A stretch of 40,927 bases of DNA from the NCBI GenBank assembly GCA_964607025.1, contig CAZSIL010000016.1, forward strand, positions 1 through 40,927, read 5' to 3'. The DNA is from SIG565 sp964607025 (GTDB lineage: Bacteria; Bacillota; Clostridia; Oscillospirales; Acutalibacteraceae). The position numbers and the translations under genes are program-made. The notes beneath the pieces are model-generated. The model searched no databases and was not told the origin of the DNA. It worked only from the letters and a program-made list of their open reading frames with translations. This document shows, piece by piece, positions 1-7,484 of this stretch. The first letter of the stretch is position 1. Each line of letters begins with the position of its first letter.

Positions 1-72
1 TTTTCGGCTTTACCCAGTCGCCTAAGAAATCTCACGGAAAATTATTCTGAAAAAAAATTTTTAATATATCTA

Positions 73-101
73 TTGAAATGTATACTAAAATAGTATAAAA
101 T
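73..101 (+). promoter_or_regulatory. Promoter of the Fe-S operon with an embedded palindrome
   Basis: A -35-like TTGAAA (73-78) and a -10-like TAAAAT (96-101) are separated by 17 bases. The spacer contains the inverted repeat TATACTAAAATAGTATA (81-97), two 6-base arms around 5 bases, overlapping the start of the -10. An operator in that position would repress by blocking polymerase. Upstream of iscS the obvious candidate regulator is an Rrf2/IscR-type protein, but that is inferred from context and no regulator gene is visible here. Confidence 0.5.
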
Positions 102-139
102 AGTGCGTGGTAAAAAATATTAAAAAAAGGGACAAAAAA

Positions 140-1324
140 ATGGGAAAATTTATTTATGCAGATAATGCGGCAACGACTTCTCTTTCCCCTAAAGTTTTGG
201 AAGGTATGATGCCGTATTTAACAACCGAATATGCTAATGCATCAAGTTTATATGCTTTCGGTTCTGCGTCAAAAGAGGCGGTAGAAAAGGCAAGAAATCA
301 GGTTGCAACGGCGCTTGGAGCTCGTGATAACGAGATTTATTTTACCGCGGGTGGCAGTGAAGCGGATAACTGGGCAATTAAGGGTTACGCTCACGCTATG
401 CTAAAAAAAGGAAAGAATCACATAATTTCAACTAAATTTGAGCATCATGCCGTACTTCACACCTTGGATGCTTTAGCAAAACAGGGCTTTGAAATAACAC
501 TTTTAGACGTTCACTCTGATGGTATTGTACGTGTTGATGAGTTGAAGGCGGCTATAAAAGACACAACAGGTCTTGTAACGGTTATGTATGCCAATAACGA
601 GATAGGCACAGTGCAACCAATAGCCGAAATCGGCGCGGTTTGCCGCGAAAAAGGTGTGGTTTTCCATACCGATGCCGTTCAGGCGGTGGGTAACGTTGAG
701 ATTGACGTTAAGGCGCAGAACATTGATATGCTCTCCCTATCTGCCCATAAATTCCATGGCCCCAAGGGTATGGGTGCGCTTTATATCAAGCGCGGTATAC
801 CGTTCGGCAATTTAATTGACGGCGGTGCGCAGGAGAATAGGCGCCGCGCAGGTACCGAAAATACTGCGGGTATTGTGGGAACGGGTATCGCAATCACCGA
901 AGCGGTAGCAACGATGCAAAAGCGCAACGAAAAGTGCCGCGAAATCAGTAATTATATAATGGATAACTGCTTAAAAATTGAGCGTTCGCGCGTAAACGGA
1001 GATAGAATTCACCGTCTCCCCGGTAACGTTAATATGTGTTTTGAGGGTGTTGAAGGTGAGTCGCTGCTCTTAATGCTAGATGCAAAGGGCGTATGCGCGT
1101 CATCCGGATCGGCTTGTACTTCGGGCTCACTTGACCCGAGCCACGTGCTGCTGAGTATCGGTCTTAAGCACGAAGTGGCACACGGCTCACTGCGATTAAC
1201 TTTTAGTGACGGCAACACATTAGACGATGCAAAATATATATGCGAGGTTTTACCGCCTATAATCGAGCGTCTACGTTTAATGTCACCGCTTTGGGATAAA
1301 ATCAAATCAGAGGAGAACAACTAA
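140..1324 (+). CDS. iscS: Cysteine desulfurase, NifS/IscS type
   Basis: PLP enzyme that takes sulfur from cysteine as a persulfide and hands it to a scaffold for Fe-S cluster assembly in the cytoplasm. The 394-residue product shows the class V aminotransferase fold motifs: the EHH histidines near 102-103, HTDAVQ near 176-181 (Asp178 and Gln181 for the cofactor), the PLP lysine in SAHKFHGPKG (Lys204), and the catalytic cysteine in SGSACTSGS (Cys326). The short loop around that cysteine is typical of the NifS/IscS group rather than SufS. An in-frame start exists at 107, but the ATG at 140 follows an AAAGGG box and begins exactly where the family begins. The stop overlaps the next ATG by one base, so it is coupled to iscU. 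Confidence 0.95.
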   Translation: MGKFIYADNAATTSLSPKVLEGMMPYLTTEYANASSLYAFGSASKEAVEKARNQVATALGARDNEIYFTAGGSEADNWAIKGYAHAMLKKGKNHIISTKFEHHAVLHTLDALAKQGFEITLLDVHSDGIVRVDELKAAIKDTTGLVTVMYANNEIGTVQPIAEIGAVCREKGVVFHTDAVQAVGNVEIDVKAQNIDMLSLSAHKFHGPKGMGALYIKRGIPFGNLIDGGAQENRRRAGTENTAGIVGTGIAITEAVATMQKRNEKCREISNYIMDNCLKIERSRVNGDRIHRLPGNVNMCFEGVEGESLLLMLDAKGVCASSGSACTSGSLDPSHVLLSIGLKHEVAHGSLRLTFSDGNTLDDAKYICEVLPPIIERLRLMSPLWDKIKSEENN

Positions 1325-1758
1325 TGTACACCGAGAAAGTAATGGAACATTTTGAAAATCCGCGTAACGTGGGCGAGCTCAAAGATGCTAACGGCGTTGG
1401 TGAAGTTGGTAACGCAAAATGCGGAGATATAATGAAAATATTTTTAAAGGTAGAAAACGGCATAATTGCCGACGTCCGCTTTAAAACCTATGGTTGCGCA
1501 TCGGCCATTGCAACAAGCTCGATAGCAACCGAAATGATAAAGGGGCAGCCGCTTGAAAAAGCAATAGAACTTTCAAATAAAGCCGTTGTTGAAGCACTCG
1601 GCGGTTTGCCACCGCACAAAATTCACTGCTCGGTTTTAGCAGAGCAGGCAATAAAAGCCGCTGTTGCCGATTATTATGTAAGGCAGGGTGTCGACCCCAC
1701 TCCCATTGTCGGCAAAATTGACCACGATTGCGAACACTGTGAGGGCTGCGGTCATTAA
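1324..1758 (+). CDS. iscU: Fe-S cluster assembly scaffold, IscU/NifU N-terminal type
   Basis: Scaffold on which IscS-derived sulfur and iron form [2Fe-2S]/[4Fe-4S] clusters. The three ligand cysteines are present: Cys33 in NAKCGD (with the conserved Asp35), Cys58 in YGCASAIA and Cys102 in HCSVLAEQA. At 144 residues it matches the single-domain scaffold used with NifS-like desulfurases in Clostridia. The tail from about residue 133 adds a small Cys/His-rich segment (CEHCEGCGH) that could bind metal; that is inference. The ATG shares its A with the stop codon of the desulfurase gene, so the two are translationally coupled. Confidence 0.95.
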   Translation: MYTEKVMEHFENPRNVGELKDANGVGEVGNAKCGDIMKIFLKVENGIIADVRFKTYGCASAIATSSIATEMIKGQPLEKAIELSNKAVVEALGGLPPHKIHCSVLAEQAIKAAVADYYVRQGVDPTPIVGKIDHDCEHCEGCGH

Positions 1759-1829
1759 ATAAAATAGCATTAATATCGCTTTTCTTTCATATAATTTTTT
1801 GTAGAGTTTATGAAAAGAAAGGTCTGATA

Positions 1830-2753
1830 ATGATGAAAGGTTATTTCCCTGAAGGTTGGCTCTCGGATACTGTAGCAAACAAGAAAAAAATATTTACGCC
1901 CCTTAGTGTAACTCAGGCGATGCAATCGGGCGATATTTTAGAAGCGACGGTGCTTATGTGCGATGCCGACCATAATCTTATAGTAAATCTCGGTTGTATG
2001 AACGGTATTATACCGCGTGAGGACGGCGCCGTTGGTATAAAGGAAGGCACAGTCAGAGATATCGCGCTGATTTCACGCGTTGGTAAGGCGGTTTGCTTTA
2101 CCGTAAAAAGTGTTGAAACCGATTCGAGCGGTAAAATGTATGCTGTGCTATCCCGCCGCGAAGCGCAACTTCGGTGCGGGGATAATTATATATCAAAGCT
2201 AACCTCGGGTGATGTTATAGATGCGCGTGTAACCCATCTTGAAACATTTGGTGCGTTTTGTGATATCGGCTGCGGAATTATTGCTATGTTGCCGATTGAT
2301 TCTATTTCGGTATCGCGGATAGCCCACCCACGTGACCGCTTTCGTATTGGTGACGATATAAAGGTGGTTGTAAAACAAATTATGCCTGACGGTAGGGTGA
2401 TGCTTTCCCATAAAGAACTGCTCGGAACTTGGGAAGAAAATGCCGAGTTAATTAAGGCAGGGCAGACCGTTACGGGAATTATCCGCTCGGTTGAGAGTTA
2501 CGGCGTTTTTGTTGAGATAACCCCCAACCTTGCAGGACTTGCTGAATCGAAGGCAGATGTGGCGGTCGGTCAGCAGGCAAGTGTTTTTATAAAAAGTATA
2601 ATACGTGAAAAAATGAAGGTAAAATTAATAATTATCGATAGTTTTGATAGTTATTACGTAACGCCGATTAAGTATTTTATAGATGAAGAACATATTGATG
2701 AGTGGTATTATTCACCACCCGATTCGGTAAAACAGATATATACACAGTTTTAG
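1830..2753 (+). CDS. S1-domain RNA-binding protein (ribosomal protein S1-like)
   Basis: A 307-residue protein with three S1-type OB folds at roughly residues 31-109, 126-195 and 208-268. The middle copy reads GDVIDARVTHLETFGAFCDIG...MLPIDSIS, the classic S1 pattern, and the third reads GQTVTGIIRSVESYGVFVEI. Such proteins bind single-stranded RNA and help translation or RNA turnover. It is shorter than ribosomal S1 of proteobacteria (about 550 residues) but resembles the short S1-like proteins of Clostridia. The ATG follows AGAAAGG with 7 bases spacing; a second ATG at 1833 is possible. It sits between iscU and mrp, an unusual place for it. Its direct target is unknown. Confidence 0.85.
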   Translation: MMKGYFPEGWLSDTVANKKKIFTPLSVTQAMQSGDILEATVLMCDADHNLIVNLGCMNGIIPREDGAVGIKEGTVRDIALISRVGKAVCFTVKSVETDSSGKMYAVLSRREAQLRCGDNYISKLTSGDVIDARVTHLETFGAFCDIGCGIIAMLPIDSISVSRIAHPRDRFRIGDDIKVVVKQIMPDGRVMLSHKELLGTWEENAELIKAGQTVTGIIRSVESYGVFVEITPNLAGLAESKADVAVGQQASVFIKSIIREKMKVKLIIIDSFDSYYVTPIKYFIDEEHIDEWYYSPPDSVKQIYTQF

Positions 2754-2776
2754 AGTGTGTTTGGAGGATGTTAAAA

Positions 2777-3622
2777 ATGAGTGATAGAAAGTGCAACGAG
2801 ACATCTTGTAATGGCGATTGCAGTAATTGCGCATCGGCAAAACAAGAACAGCAAAGTATGATAGCCCCTTTAAATGAATACAGTTCCGTTAAAAAGGTTA
2901 TCGGCGTTGTAAGCGGTAAAGGCGGCGTTGGAAAATCTTTGGTTACGGGCGGTTTGGCTGTTAGTATGAGCCGCGCGGGATATAAAACCGCCGTGCTTGA
3001 TGCCGATATCACAGGTCCGTCAATACCCAAGATGTTCGGTGTAAATGCAAGGGCTATGCAGGATGCAACAGGTATTTTACCCGCAAGTAGTCCTGACGGC
3101 ATAAAGCTTATGTCGGTTAACCTTTTGCTTGAGGATATAGAGGCGCCTGTTGTTTGGCGCGGTCCTGTTATTGCGGGCGCAGTAAAACAGTTCTGGACCG
3201 ACGTTGCTTGGGGTGATATCGACTATATGTTTGTTGACTGCCCACCCGGAACGGGCGATGTACCGCTTACAGTTTTCCAAAGCTTACCGCTTGACGGTAT
3301 CGTAATTGTTACGTCTCCGCAAGATTTGGTGTCGCTTATCGTTAAAAAAGCATACAATATGGCTAAAATGATGAATATACCGGTACTCGGCATTGTTGAG
3401 AATATGAGCTACATCAAGTGTCCCGATTGCGGCAAGGAATTTCATATTTTCGGTAGCGGCAAAACCGAAACGGTTGCCGATGAGCTTGGCGTACCGCTAC
3501 TCGCACGTATTCCGATAGATACCGATATGGCGACACTTATCGATAACGGTATGTTCGAAAAACATACGAACGACTATTTTAAGGAAGCCGCAACCTATAT
3601 CGATGCAAAACTTAATAAGTAA
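2777..3622 (+). CDS. mrp: Mrp/NBP35-family ATP-binding Fe-S carrier
   Basis: P-loop NTPase of the Mrp/ApbC family that carries Fe-S clusters to target proteins. The 281-residue product has a Cys-rich N-terminus (Cys6, 11, 15, 18), the deviant Walker A GKGGVGKS at 47-54, a VDCPPGTGD switch near 153-161, and the cluster-bridging CxxC (Cys215, Cys218) in SYIKCPDCGKEF. The reading frame extends upstream to 2702, but the ATG at 2777 has a GGAGG ribosome binding site (2763-2767), and starting there removes overlap with the S1 gene. It closes the iscS-iscU-S1-mrp run and is followed by a terminator. Confidence 0.95.
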   Translation: MSDRKCNETSCNGDCSNCASAKQEQQSMIAPLNEYSSVKKVIGVVSGKGGVGKSLVTGGLAVSMSRAGYKTAVLDADITGPSIPKMFGVNARAMQDATGILPASSPDGIKLMSVNLLLEDIEAPVVWRGPVIAGAVKQFWTDVAWGDIDYMFVDCPPGTGDVPLTVFQSLPLDGIVIVTSPQDLVSLIVKKAYNMAKMMNIPVLGIVENMSYIKCPDCGKEFHIFGSGKTETVADELGVPLLARIPIDTDMATLIDNGMFEKHTNDYFKEAATYIDAKLNK

Positions 3623-3626
3623 TTAA

Positions 3627-3666
3627 AACGGACACGGGTAATCCCTGTGTCCGTTAATATTTTTTC
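3627..3666 (+). terminator. Rho-independent terminator after mrp
   Basis: Arms AACGGACACGGG (3627-3638) and CCCTGTGTCCGTT (3643-3655) pair with one bulged base and are followed by a T-rich run (3660-3665). It separates the Fe-S operon from the proline operon. Confidence 0.85.
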
Positions 3667-3694
3667 TTGAAAATATTAGTGTTTATGGTATACT
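3667..3694 (+). promoter_or_regulatory. Promoter of proBAC
   Basis: TTGAAA (3667-3672) and TATACT (3689-3694) are separated by 16 bases, just after the mrp terminator and 32 bases before proB. No leader structure was seen. Confidence 0.55.
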
Positions 3695-3726
3695 GTTATT
3701 AAGTATTATAAAAATGAGGAATTGTT

Positions 3727-4494
3727 ATGAGAATTGTTGTAAAAGTTGGTACTTCTACTCTGGCTTATGAGTCGGGGCGGCTCAATATACGTCATATGGA
3801 AGATTTTTGCCGTGTGATTAGTGACCTTAAAAATCAAGGCCACGAGATTATCGTGGTATCGAGCGGCGCTATCGGTATGGGTATGGGCAAATTATCACTC
3901 AAAAAACGCCCCGAAGATATTCCAACCCGTCAGGCAGCGGCGGCGGTGGGGCAGTGCGAACTTATGTATACCTACGATAAAATGTTTGCTGAGTATAACC
4001 ACACCGTAGCGCAACTTCTTATAACAAACTATGTATTAAACAATTCCGATATGGCGGAGAATTTTAAAAACACCCTAAACCGCCTAATAGATATGGAAGT
4101 AATACCGATTATAAACGAAAACGATACGGTTTCCACTGCCGAAATTGGTATTGGCGATAATGATACGCTGGGTGCCATTGTTACGGTTTTATCGGGCGCT
4201 GATTTGCTTATACTACTATCCGACATTGACGGACTTTTTACCGCCGACCCGCATAAAGACAAGAACGCTCTGCTTATTTCCGAAATTACCGAGATTACTG
4301 ATGAAATCCGTAAAAATTCGGGTGGCGCGGGCAGTGTTAACGGCACGGGCGGTATGATTACAAAGCTTAATGCTGCGGAAATGTGTATGAAAGCGGGTTG
4401 CGATATGATTATCGCAAACGGCGCAGAGCCCAAGGTTTTATACGATATTATGGAAGGCAAGAGTGTAGGTAGCCGATTTATCGGACGGAGGTAA
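3727..4494 (+). CDS. proB: Glutamate 5-kinase
   Basis: Phosphorylates glutamate to gamma-glutamyl phosphate, the first and normally proline-inhibited step of proline synthesis. The 255-residue protein has the amino acid kinase fold: KVGTSTL at the N-terminus, VVSSGAIGMGMG near residues 44-53, NENDTVS near 135-141, LLSDIDGLFTADP, and the nucleotide-binding GTGGMITKL near 207-215. It stops after the kinase domain and lacks the C-terminal PUA domain of the roughly 367-residue E. coli enzyme; the short form is a normal variant in Firmicutes. Its stop is two bases before proA. Confidence 0.96.
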   Translation: MRIVVKVGTSTLAYESGRLNIRHMEDFCRVISDLKNQGHEIIVVSSGAIGMGMGKLSLKKRPEDIPTRQAAAAVGQCELMYTYDKMFAEYNHTVAQLLITNYVLNNSDMAENFKNTLNRLIDMEVIPIINENDTVSTAEIGIGDNDTLGAIVTVLSGADLLILLSDIDGLFTADPHKDKNALLISEITEITDEIRKNSGGAGSVNGTGGMITKLNAAEMCMKAGCDMIIANGAEPKVLYDIMEGKSVGSRFIGRR

Positions 4495-4496
4495 AA

Positions 4497-5744
4497 ATGA
4501 CCACCAATGAAATTTTAGAAAACGCAAAAATCGCTAAAAAACAAATAGCGTTATTATCTACAAAAGAGAAAAACAAATTGCTACTTAATATGGCGAGTTC
4601 TCTTATAGAAAATACCGAGAGCATTTTGGATGCTAATAAAGTAGATATTGAAAAAGCAACTGTCGGCAGTGTAATGATTGACCGCTTGACACTCACAGCT
4701 GAGCGCATTAAAGGTATGGCGGACGGCATACGTGAGGTTGCCGAGTTACCCGATCCCGTAGGCCGTGTGATATCGGAAAATGACCGCCGCGGTATGAAAA
4801 TTAAAAAGGTATCGGTACCGATAGGCACGGTTGCAATTATTTACGAAAGCCGTCCAAACGTAACGTCGGACGCGGCATCACTTTGTATTAAGAGCGGTAA
4901 CGCCTGTGTGCTCCGCGGAGGTAAAGAAGCATATAACTCCAACAAAGCGATAGTGGATGCATTAAAGCAGGGTATAGTAAAAAGCGGATTTTCGCCCGAT
5001 TTTATAAATCTTATAGAGGATACCACAAGGGCGAGCGCTCATGAACTTATGACGGCGGTGGGGTACGTAGATTTGCTTATCCCACGCGGTGGCAAGGGGC
5101 TTATCAGCGCTTGTGTAGAGGGGGCAAAAGTGCCTTGTATTCAAACGGGAACAGGTATTTGCCATATTTACGTGGATGACGGTGCCGATTTCCAAATGGC
5201 GCTTAATATTATAGATAACGCCAAAACTTCGCGTCCGTCGGTTTGCAATGCGGCGGAAGTTTTGCTTGTTAATAAAAAAATAGCAAATGAATTTTTGCCG
5301 TTATTATTTGATCGCCTTGTAACCGATAGGAAAAACAAGGGCTTGATTCCCGTAGAACTTCGTCTTGATAATGTGGCGAGCAAGATAATAAAAGGCAAAA
5401 AAGCCGAAGCGGACGATTTTGATACCGAATTTTTAGATTATATTTTAGCCGTACGTTGTGTAGCAGACGTAAACGAAGCGGTAGAACATATATCGGCGCA
5501 CTCAACGGGGCATAGTGAAGCCATTATCACAAATGATAATAAAAATGCCGAGTTCTTTACATTAACGGTTGACTCGGCAGCGGTATATGTAAATGCGTCA
5601 ACTCGTTTTACCGATGGTGGCGAGTTTGGTCTCGGTTGCGAAATGGGTATTTCTACCCAGAAACTACATGCAAGGGGACCAATGGGGCTGGGTGAACTCA
5701 ACTCCTACAAATATGTAATAAACGGCAACGGTGAAATAAGGTGA
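4497..5744 (+). CDS. proA: Gamma-glutamyl phosphate reductase
   Basis: Reduces gamma-glutamyl phosphate to glutamate semialdehyde with NADPH. The 415-residue length is the family norm. Diagnostic stretches are GTVAIIYESRPNVT (NADPH/substrate site, about residues 108-121), LRGGKEA, LIPRGGKGL and the catalytic cysteine in TSRPSVCNAAE (about residue 245). The C-terminus carries the characteristic FTDGGEFGLGCEMGIST segment followed by HARGPMGL. The ATG is two bases after the proB stop and its AGGAGG-like site lies inside proB, so the pair is tightly coupled. ProB and ProA usually act as a complex that channels the unstable acyl phosphate. Confidence 0.97.
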   Translation: MTTNEILENAKIAKKQIALLSTKEKNKLLLNMASSLIENTESILDANKVDIEKATVGSVMIDRLTLTAERIKGMADGIREVAELPDPVGRVISENDRRGMKIKKVSVPIGTVAIIYESRPNVTSDAASLCIKSGNACVLRGGKEAYNSNKAIVDALKQGIVKSGFSPDFINLIEDTTRASAHELMTAVGYVDLLIPRGGKGLISACVEGAKVPCIQTGTGICHIYVDDGADFQMALNIIDNAKTSRPSVCNAAEVLLVNKKIANEFLPLLFDRLVTDRKNKGLIPVELRLDNVASKIIKGKKAEADDFDTEFLDYILAVRCVADVNEAVEHISAHSTGHSEAIITNDNKNAEFFTLTVDSAAVYVNASTRFTDGGEFGLGCEMGISTQKLHARGPMGLGELNSYKYVINGNGEIR

Positions 5745-5749
5745 AAAAT

Positions 5750-6541
5750 ATGCTTAAAATAGGTTTTATAGGCGTCGGTAATATGGGTGGTGCACTTGCT
5801 ACCGCCGCCGCAAAACAAGATAATACAAAAATTTTAGTGACCGATTACGACAATAAAAGGGCAGAAGAAGTGGCTCAAAAAATCGGTGCGGAAAATACTA
5901 CAACCGAACTGCTTTGCAAAACTGCGAAATATATTTTTTTGGGTGTAAAACCACAGGTTTTACCGTCGGTTTTAAAAGAGATTGCGCCTATAATAAAAAA
6001 GCGTACCGATGAAGTCGTGCTTATTAGTATGGCGGCAGGTGTAAAAATTGGAAAGATTATAGCGGAAATAGGTTTTTCAGTTCCCGTTATCAGAATAATG
6101 CCTAATTTGCCCGTAACTGTGGGCGGCGGTATGGTGCTTTATACTGCGAAAACAGATATAAATACCGATGAAATAGTGTCGGCGATGCAGTATTCGGGTG
6201 TTTGGGAACAAATAGACGAAGAATTAATTGATGCTGCATCGGCTGTTAGCGGTTGCGGACCTGCTTTTGTATTTATGTATATAAAAGCGTTGGCTTTGGG
6301 TGGCGAAAAATGCGGTCTGTCTTTTGATACGGCATTAAAACTTGCCGCGCAAACTGTTATGGGCTCGGCAAAAATGCTTATGGAAACAGGACGTGCCCCC
6401 GATGAATTAAAGGACGCGGTTTGTAGTCCCGGCGGCAGTACGATAGAGGGTGTAAAATCGCTTTACGGCGACAACCTTGATGAAACGGTTATAAAAGCAA
6501 TAGAAAAGTCTTTTAAGCGCACAATAGAACTTGGTAAATAA
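5750..6541 (+). CDS. proC: Pyrroline-5-carboxylate reductase
   Basis: Last step of proline synthesis: NAD(P)H-dependent reduction of pyrroline-5-carboxylate. The N-terminal Rossmann motif is IGFIGVGNMGGA, followed by LGVKPQVL and the C-terminal signature region VSGCGPAFVFMYIKALA...CSPGGSTIEGV. A GTG at 5741 overlaps the proA stop, but the ATG at 5750 is preceded by AAGGTG (5738-5743) at 6 bases and starts the protein in the usual way (MLKIGFIG), giving 263 residues. With proB and proA it makes a complete glutamate-to-proline operon. Confidence 0.96.
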   Translation: MLKIGFIGVGNMGGALATAAAKQDNTKILVTDYDNKRAEEVAQKIGAENTTTELLCKTAKYIFLGVKPQVLPSVLKEIAPIIKKRTDEVVLISMAAGVKIGKIIAEIGFSVPVIRIMPNLPVTVGGGMVLYTAKTDINTDEIVSAMQYSGVWEQIDEELIDAASAVSGCGPAFVFMYIKALALGGEKCGLSFDTALKLAAQTVMGSAKMLMETGRAPDELKDAVCSPGGSTIEGVKSLYGDNLDETVIKAIEKSFKRTIELGK

Positions 6542-6570
6542 AAAATCCGCTCAAAAGAGCGGATTTTTTA
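6541..6570. terminator. Terminator after proC, also usable from the minus strand
   Basis: AAAAATCCGCTC (6541-6552) and GAGCGGATTTTT (6557-6568) form a 12-base-pair hairpin with an AAAA loop. The A/T flanks allow termination of both proC and the convergent MBL-fold gene. Confidence 0.9.
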
Positions 6571-6604
6571 GGATTTAGGGGTTAGGAATTGGGATTTAGG
6601 GGAT
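6571..6604. repeat. Short G-rich direct repeat
   Basis: GGATTTAGGGGTT (6571-6583) recurs as GGATTTAGGGGAT (6592-6604), 21 bases apart, between the proC terminator and the stop codon of the convergent gene. Runs of three to four G occur on the plus strand. It is not coding and its origin is unknown. Confidence 0.5.
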
Positions 6605-7482
6605 TATGCCTTTTTCCATAATAACATATTATCTTTAATTTCAAAATCGATAAACCCTTGATTTTTCATCCAACCGAGATAGCAGTGAAGAGTACTGCAA
6701 ACCAAAATATATTGTTCATTTGTTAGCCGTATTTTATAATACTCAATAACCTTTGCTAACAAATTATCAAAACAAAGCGGTTTTTCTAAAAATGATAAAA
6801 GGGTATCGCGAATTCCAAAAATTTCGGCGATATTTTTGTCGCACAAACCTTCAATATTATCTAATGGAGCAGAGTGCGACGGCACGAAAACATCGGCAGT
6901 AAGCGTTTTTAAATATTCGAGTGTTTTAAGGTGTCGCTCTATATCAAAAATATAGGTTAAATGTAAAATATCAAGCGCTTTTTCGCTTACCAGTGCGTCG
7001 GCGGTAAAGAGTACGTTGTCGGGGGTGCGTATACCTATCATATCGGCTGAGTGTCCCGGTAAATGTACAATTTCAAACTCGTGTAGGAAATCGGGGTGTT
7101 TGGTACTATACACAATGCTCGGTTTTGCATATAAAAGTTTGGTGGTGAATTCCTTTGCAGGATAACCGCCTATCAGCGATACGGTGTTGAGCATTGTGTT
7201 TTCGCCAACCGCTTTTTCCATACCGTTTGCAAATATTTTACAACCCGTTTTTTTCTGTAAAAACGCGTTTCCACCGTTATGGTCTGCGTGGGAGTGGGTG
7301 TTTATAATACCGACAAGGCGCCAACCCTTGTCGGTTATGGTGTTATAAAGCTCTTTTGCCGTATCCGAATCGGAACTTGAGTCAATAAAATAAATGTCAC
7401 GCTCATTTACTTTATAAACCCCAACCCTCGCGTTACAGTTAAAATAATAGGTGTTGTTTTTTATTTGTATTAGTTCTGCCAT
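6604..7482 (-). CDS. MBL-fold metallo-hydrolase
   Basis: Metallo-beta-lactamase superfamily hydrolase, 292 residues. The metal site is visible: THSHADHNGG (His63, His65, Asp67, His68), HLPGHSADM near residue 140-148, LFTADAL near 158-164 and VPSHSAP near 201-207. The order and spacing fit the glyoxalase II-like branch, which uses two metal ions to cleave thioesters or related bonds, but the substrate cannot be read from sequence. The region after about residue 215 is a helical tail not part of the catalytic core, with no family recognised. It starts three bases after the carboxypeptidase stop, so the two are probably one operon. Confidence 0.85.
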   Translation of the reverse strand: MAELIQIKNNTYYFNCNARVGVYKVNERDIYFIDSSSDSDTAKELYNTITDKGWRLVGIINTHSHADHNGGNAFLQKKTGCKIFANGMEKAVGENTMLNTVSLIGGYPAKEFTTKLLYAKPSIVYSTKHPDFLHEFEIVHLPGHSADMIGIRTPDNVLFTADALVSEKALDILHLTYIFDIERHLKTLEYLKTLTADVFVPSHSAPLDNIEGLCDKNIAEIFGIRDTLLSFLEKPLCFDNLLAKVIEYYKIRLTNEQYILVCSTLHCYLGWMKNQGFIDFEIKDNMLLWKKA

Positions 7483-7484
7483 TT

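Noticed and set aside
1..50. Possible 3' end of an upstream gene (frame 3 open to a TGA at 48-50)
   Set aside because: Sixteen codons without a recognisable motif are not enough to call a gene; other frames are also open.
1770..1829. Hairpin of CTTTTCTTTCAT and ATGAAAAGAAAG before the S1 gene
   Set aside because: The arms do not pair perfectly, no T run follows, and one arm is just the ribosome binding site region; not enough to call a terminator or riboswitch.
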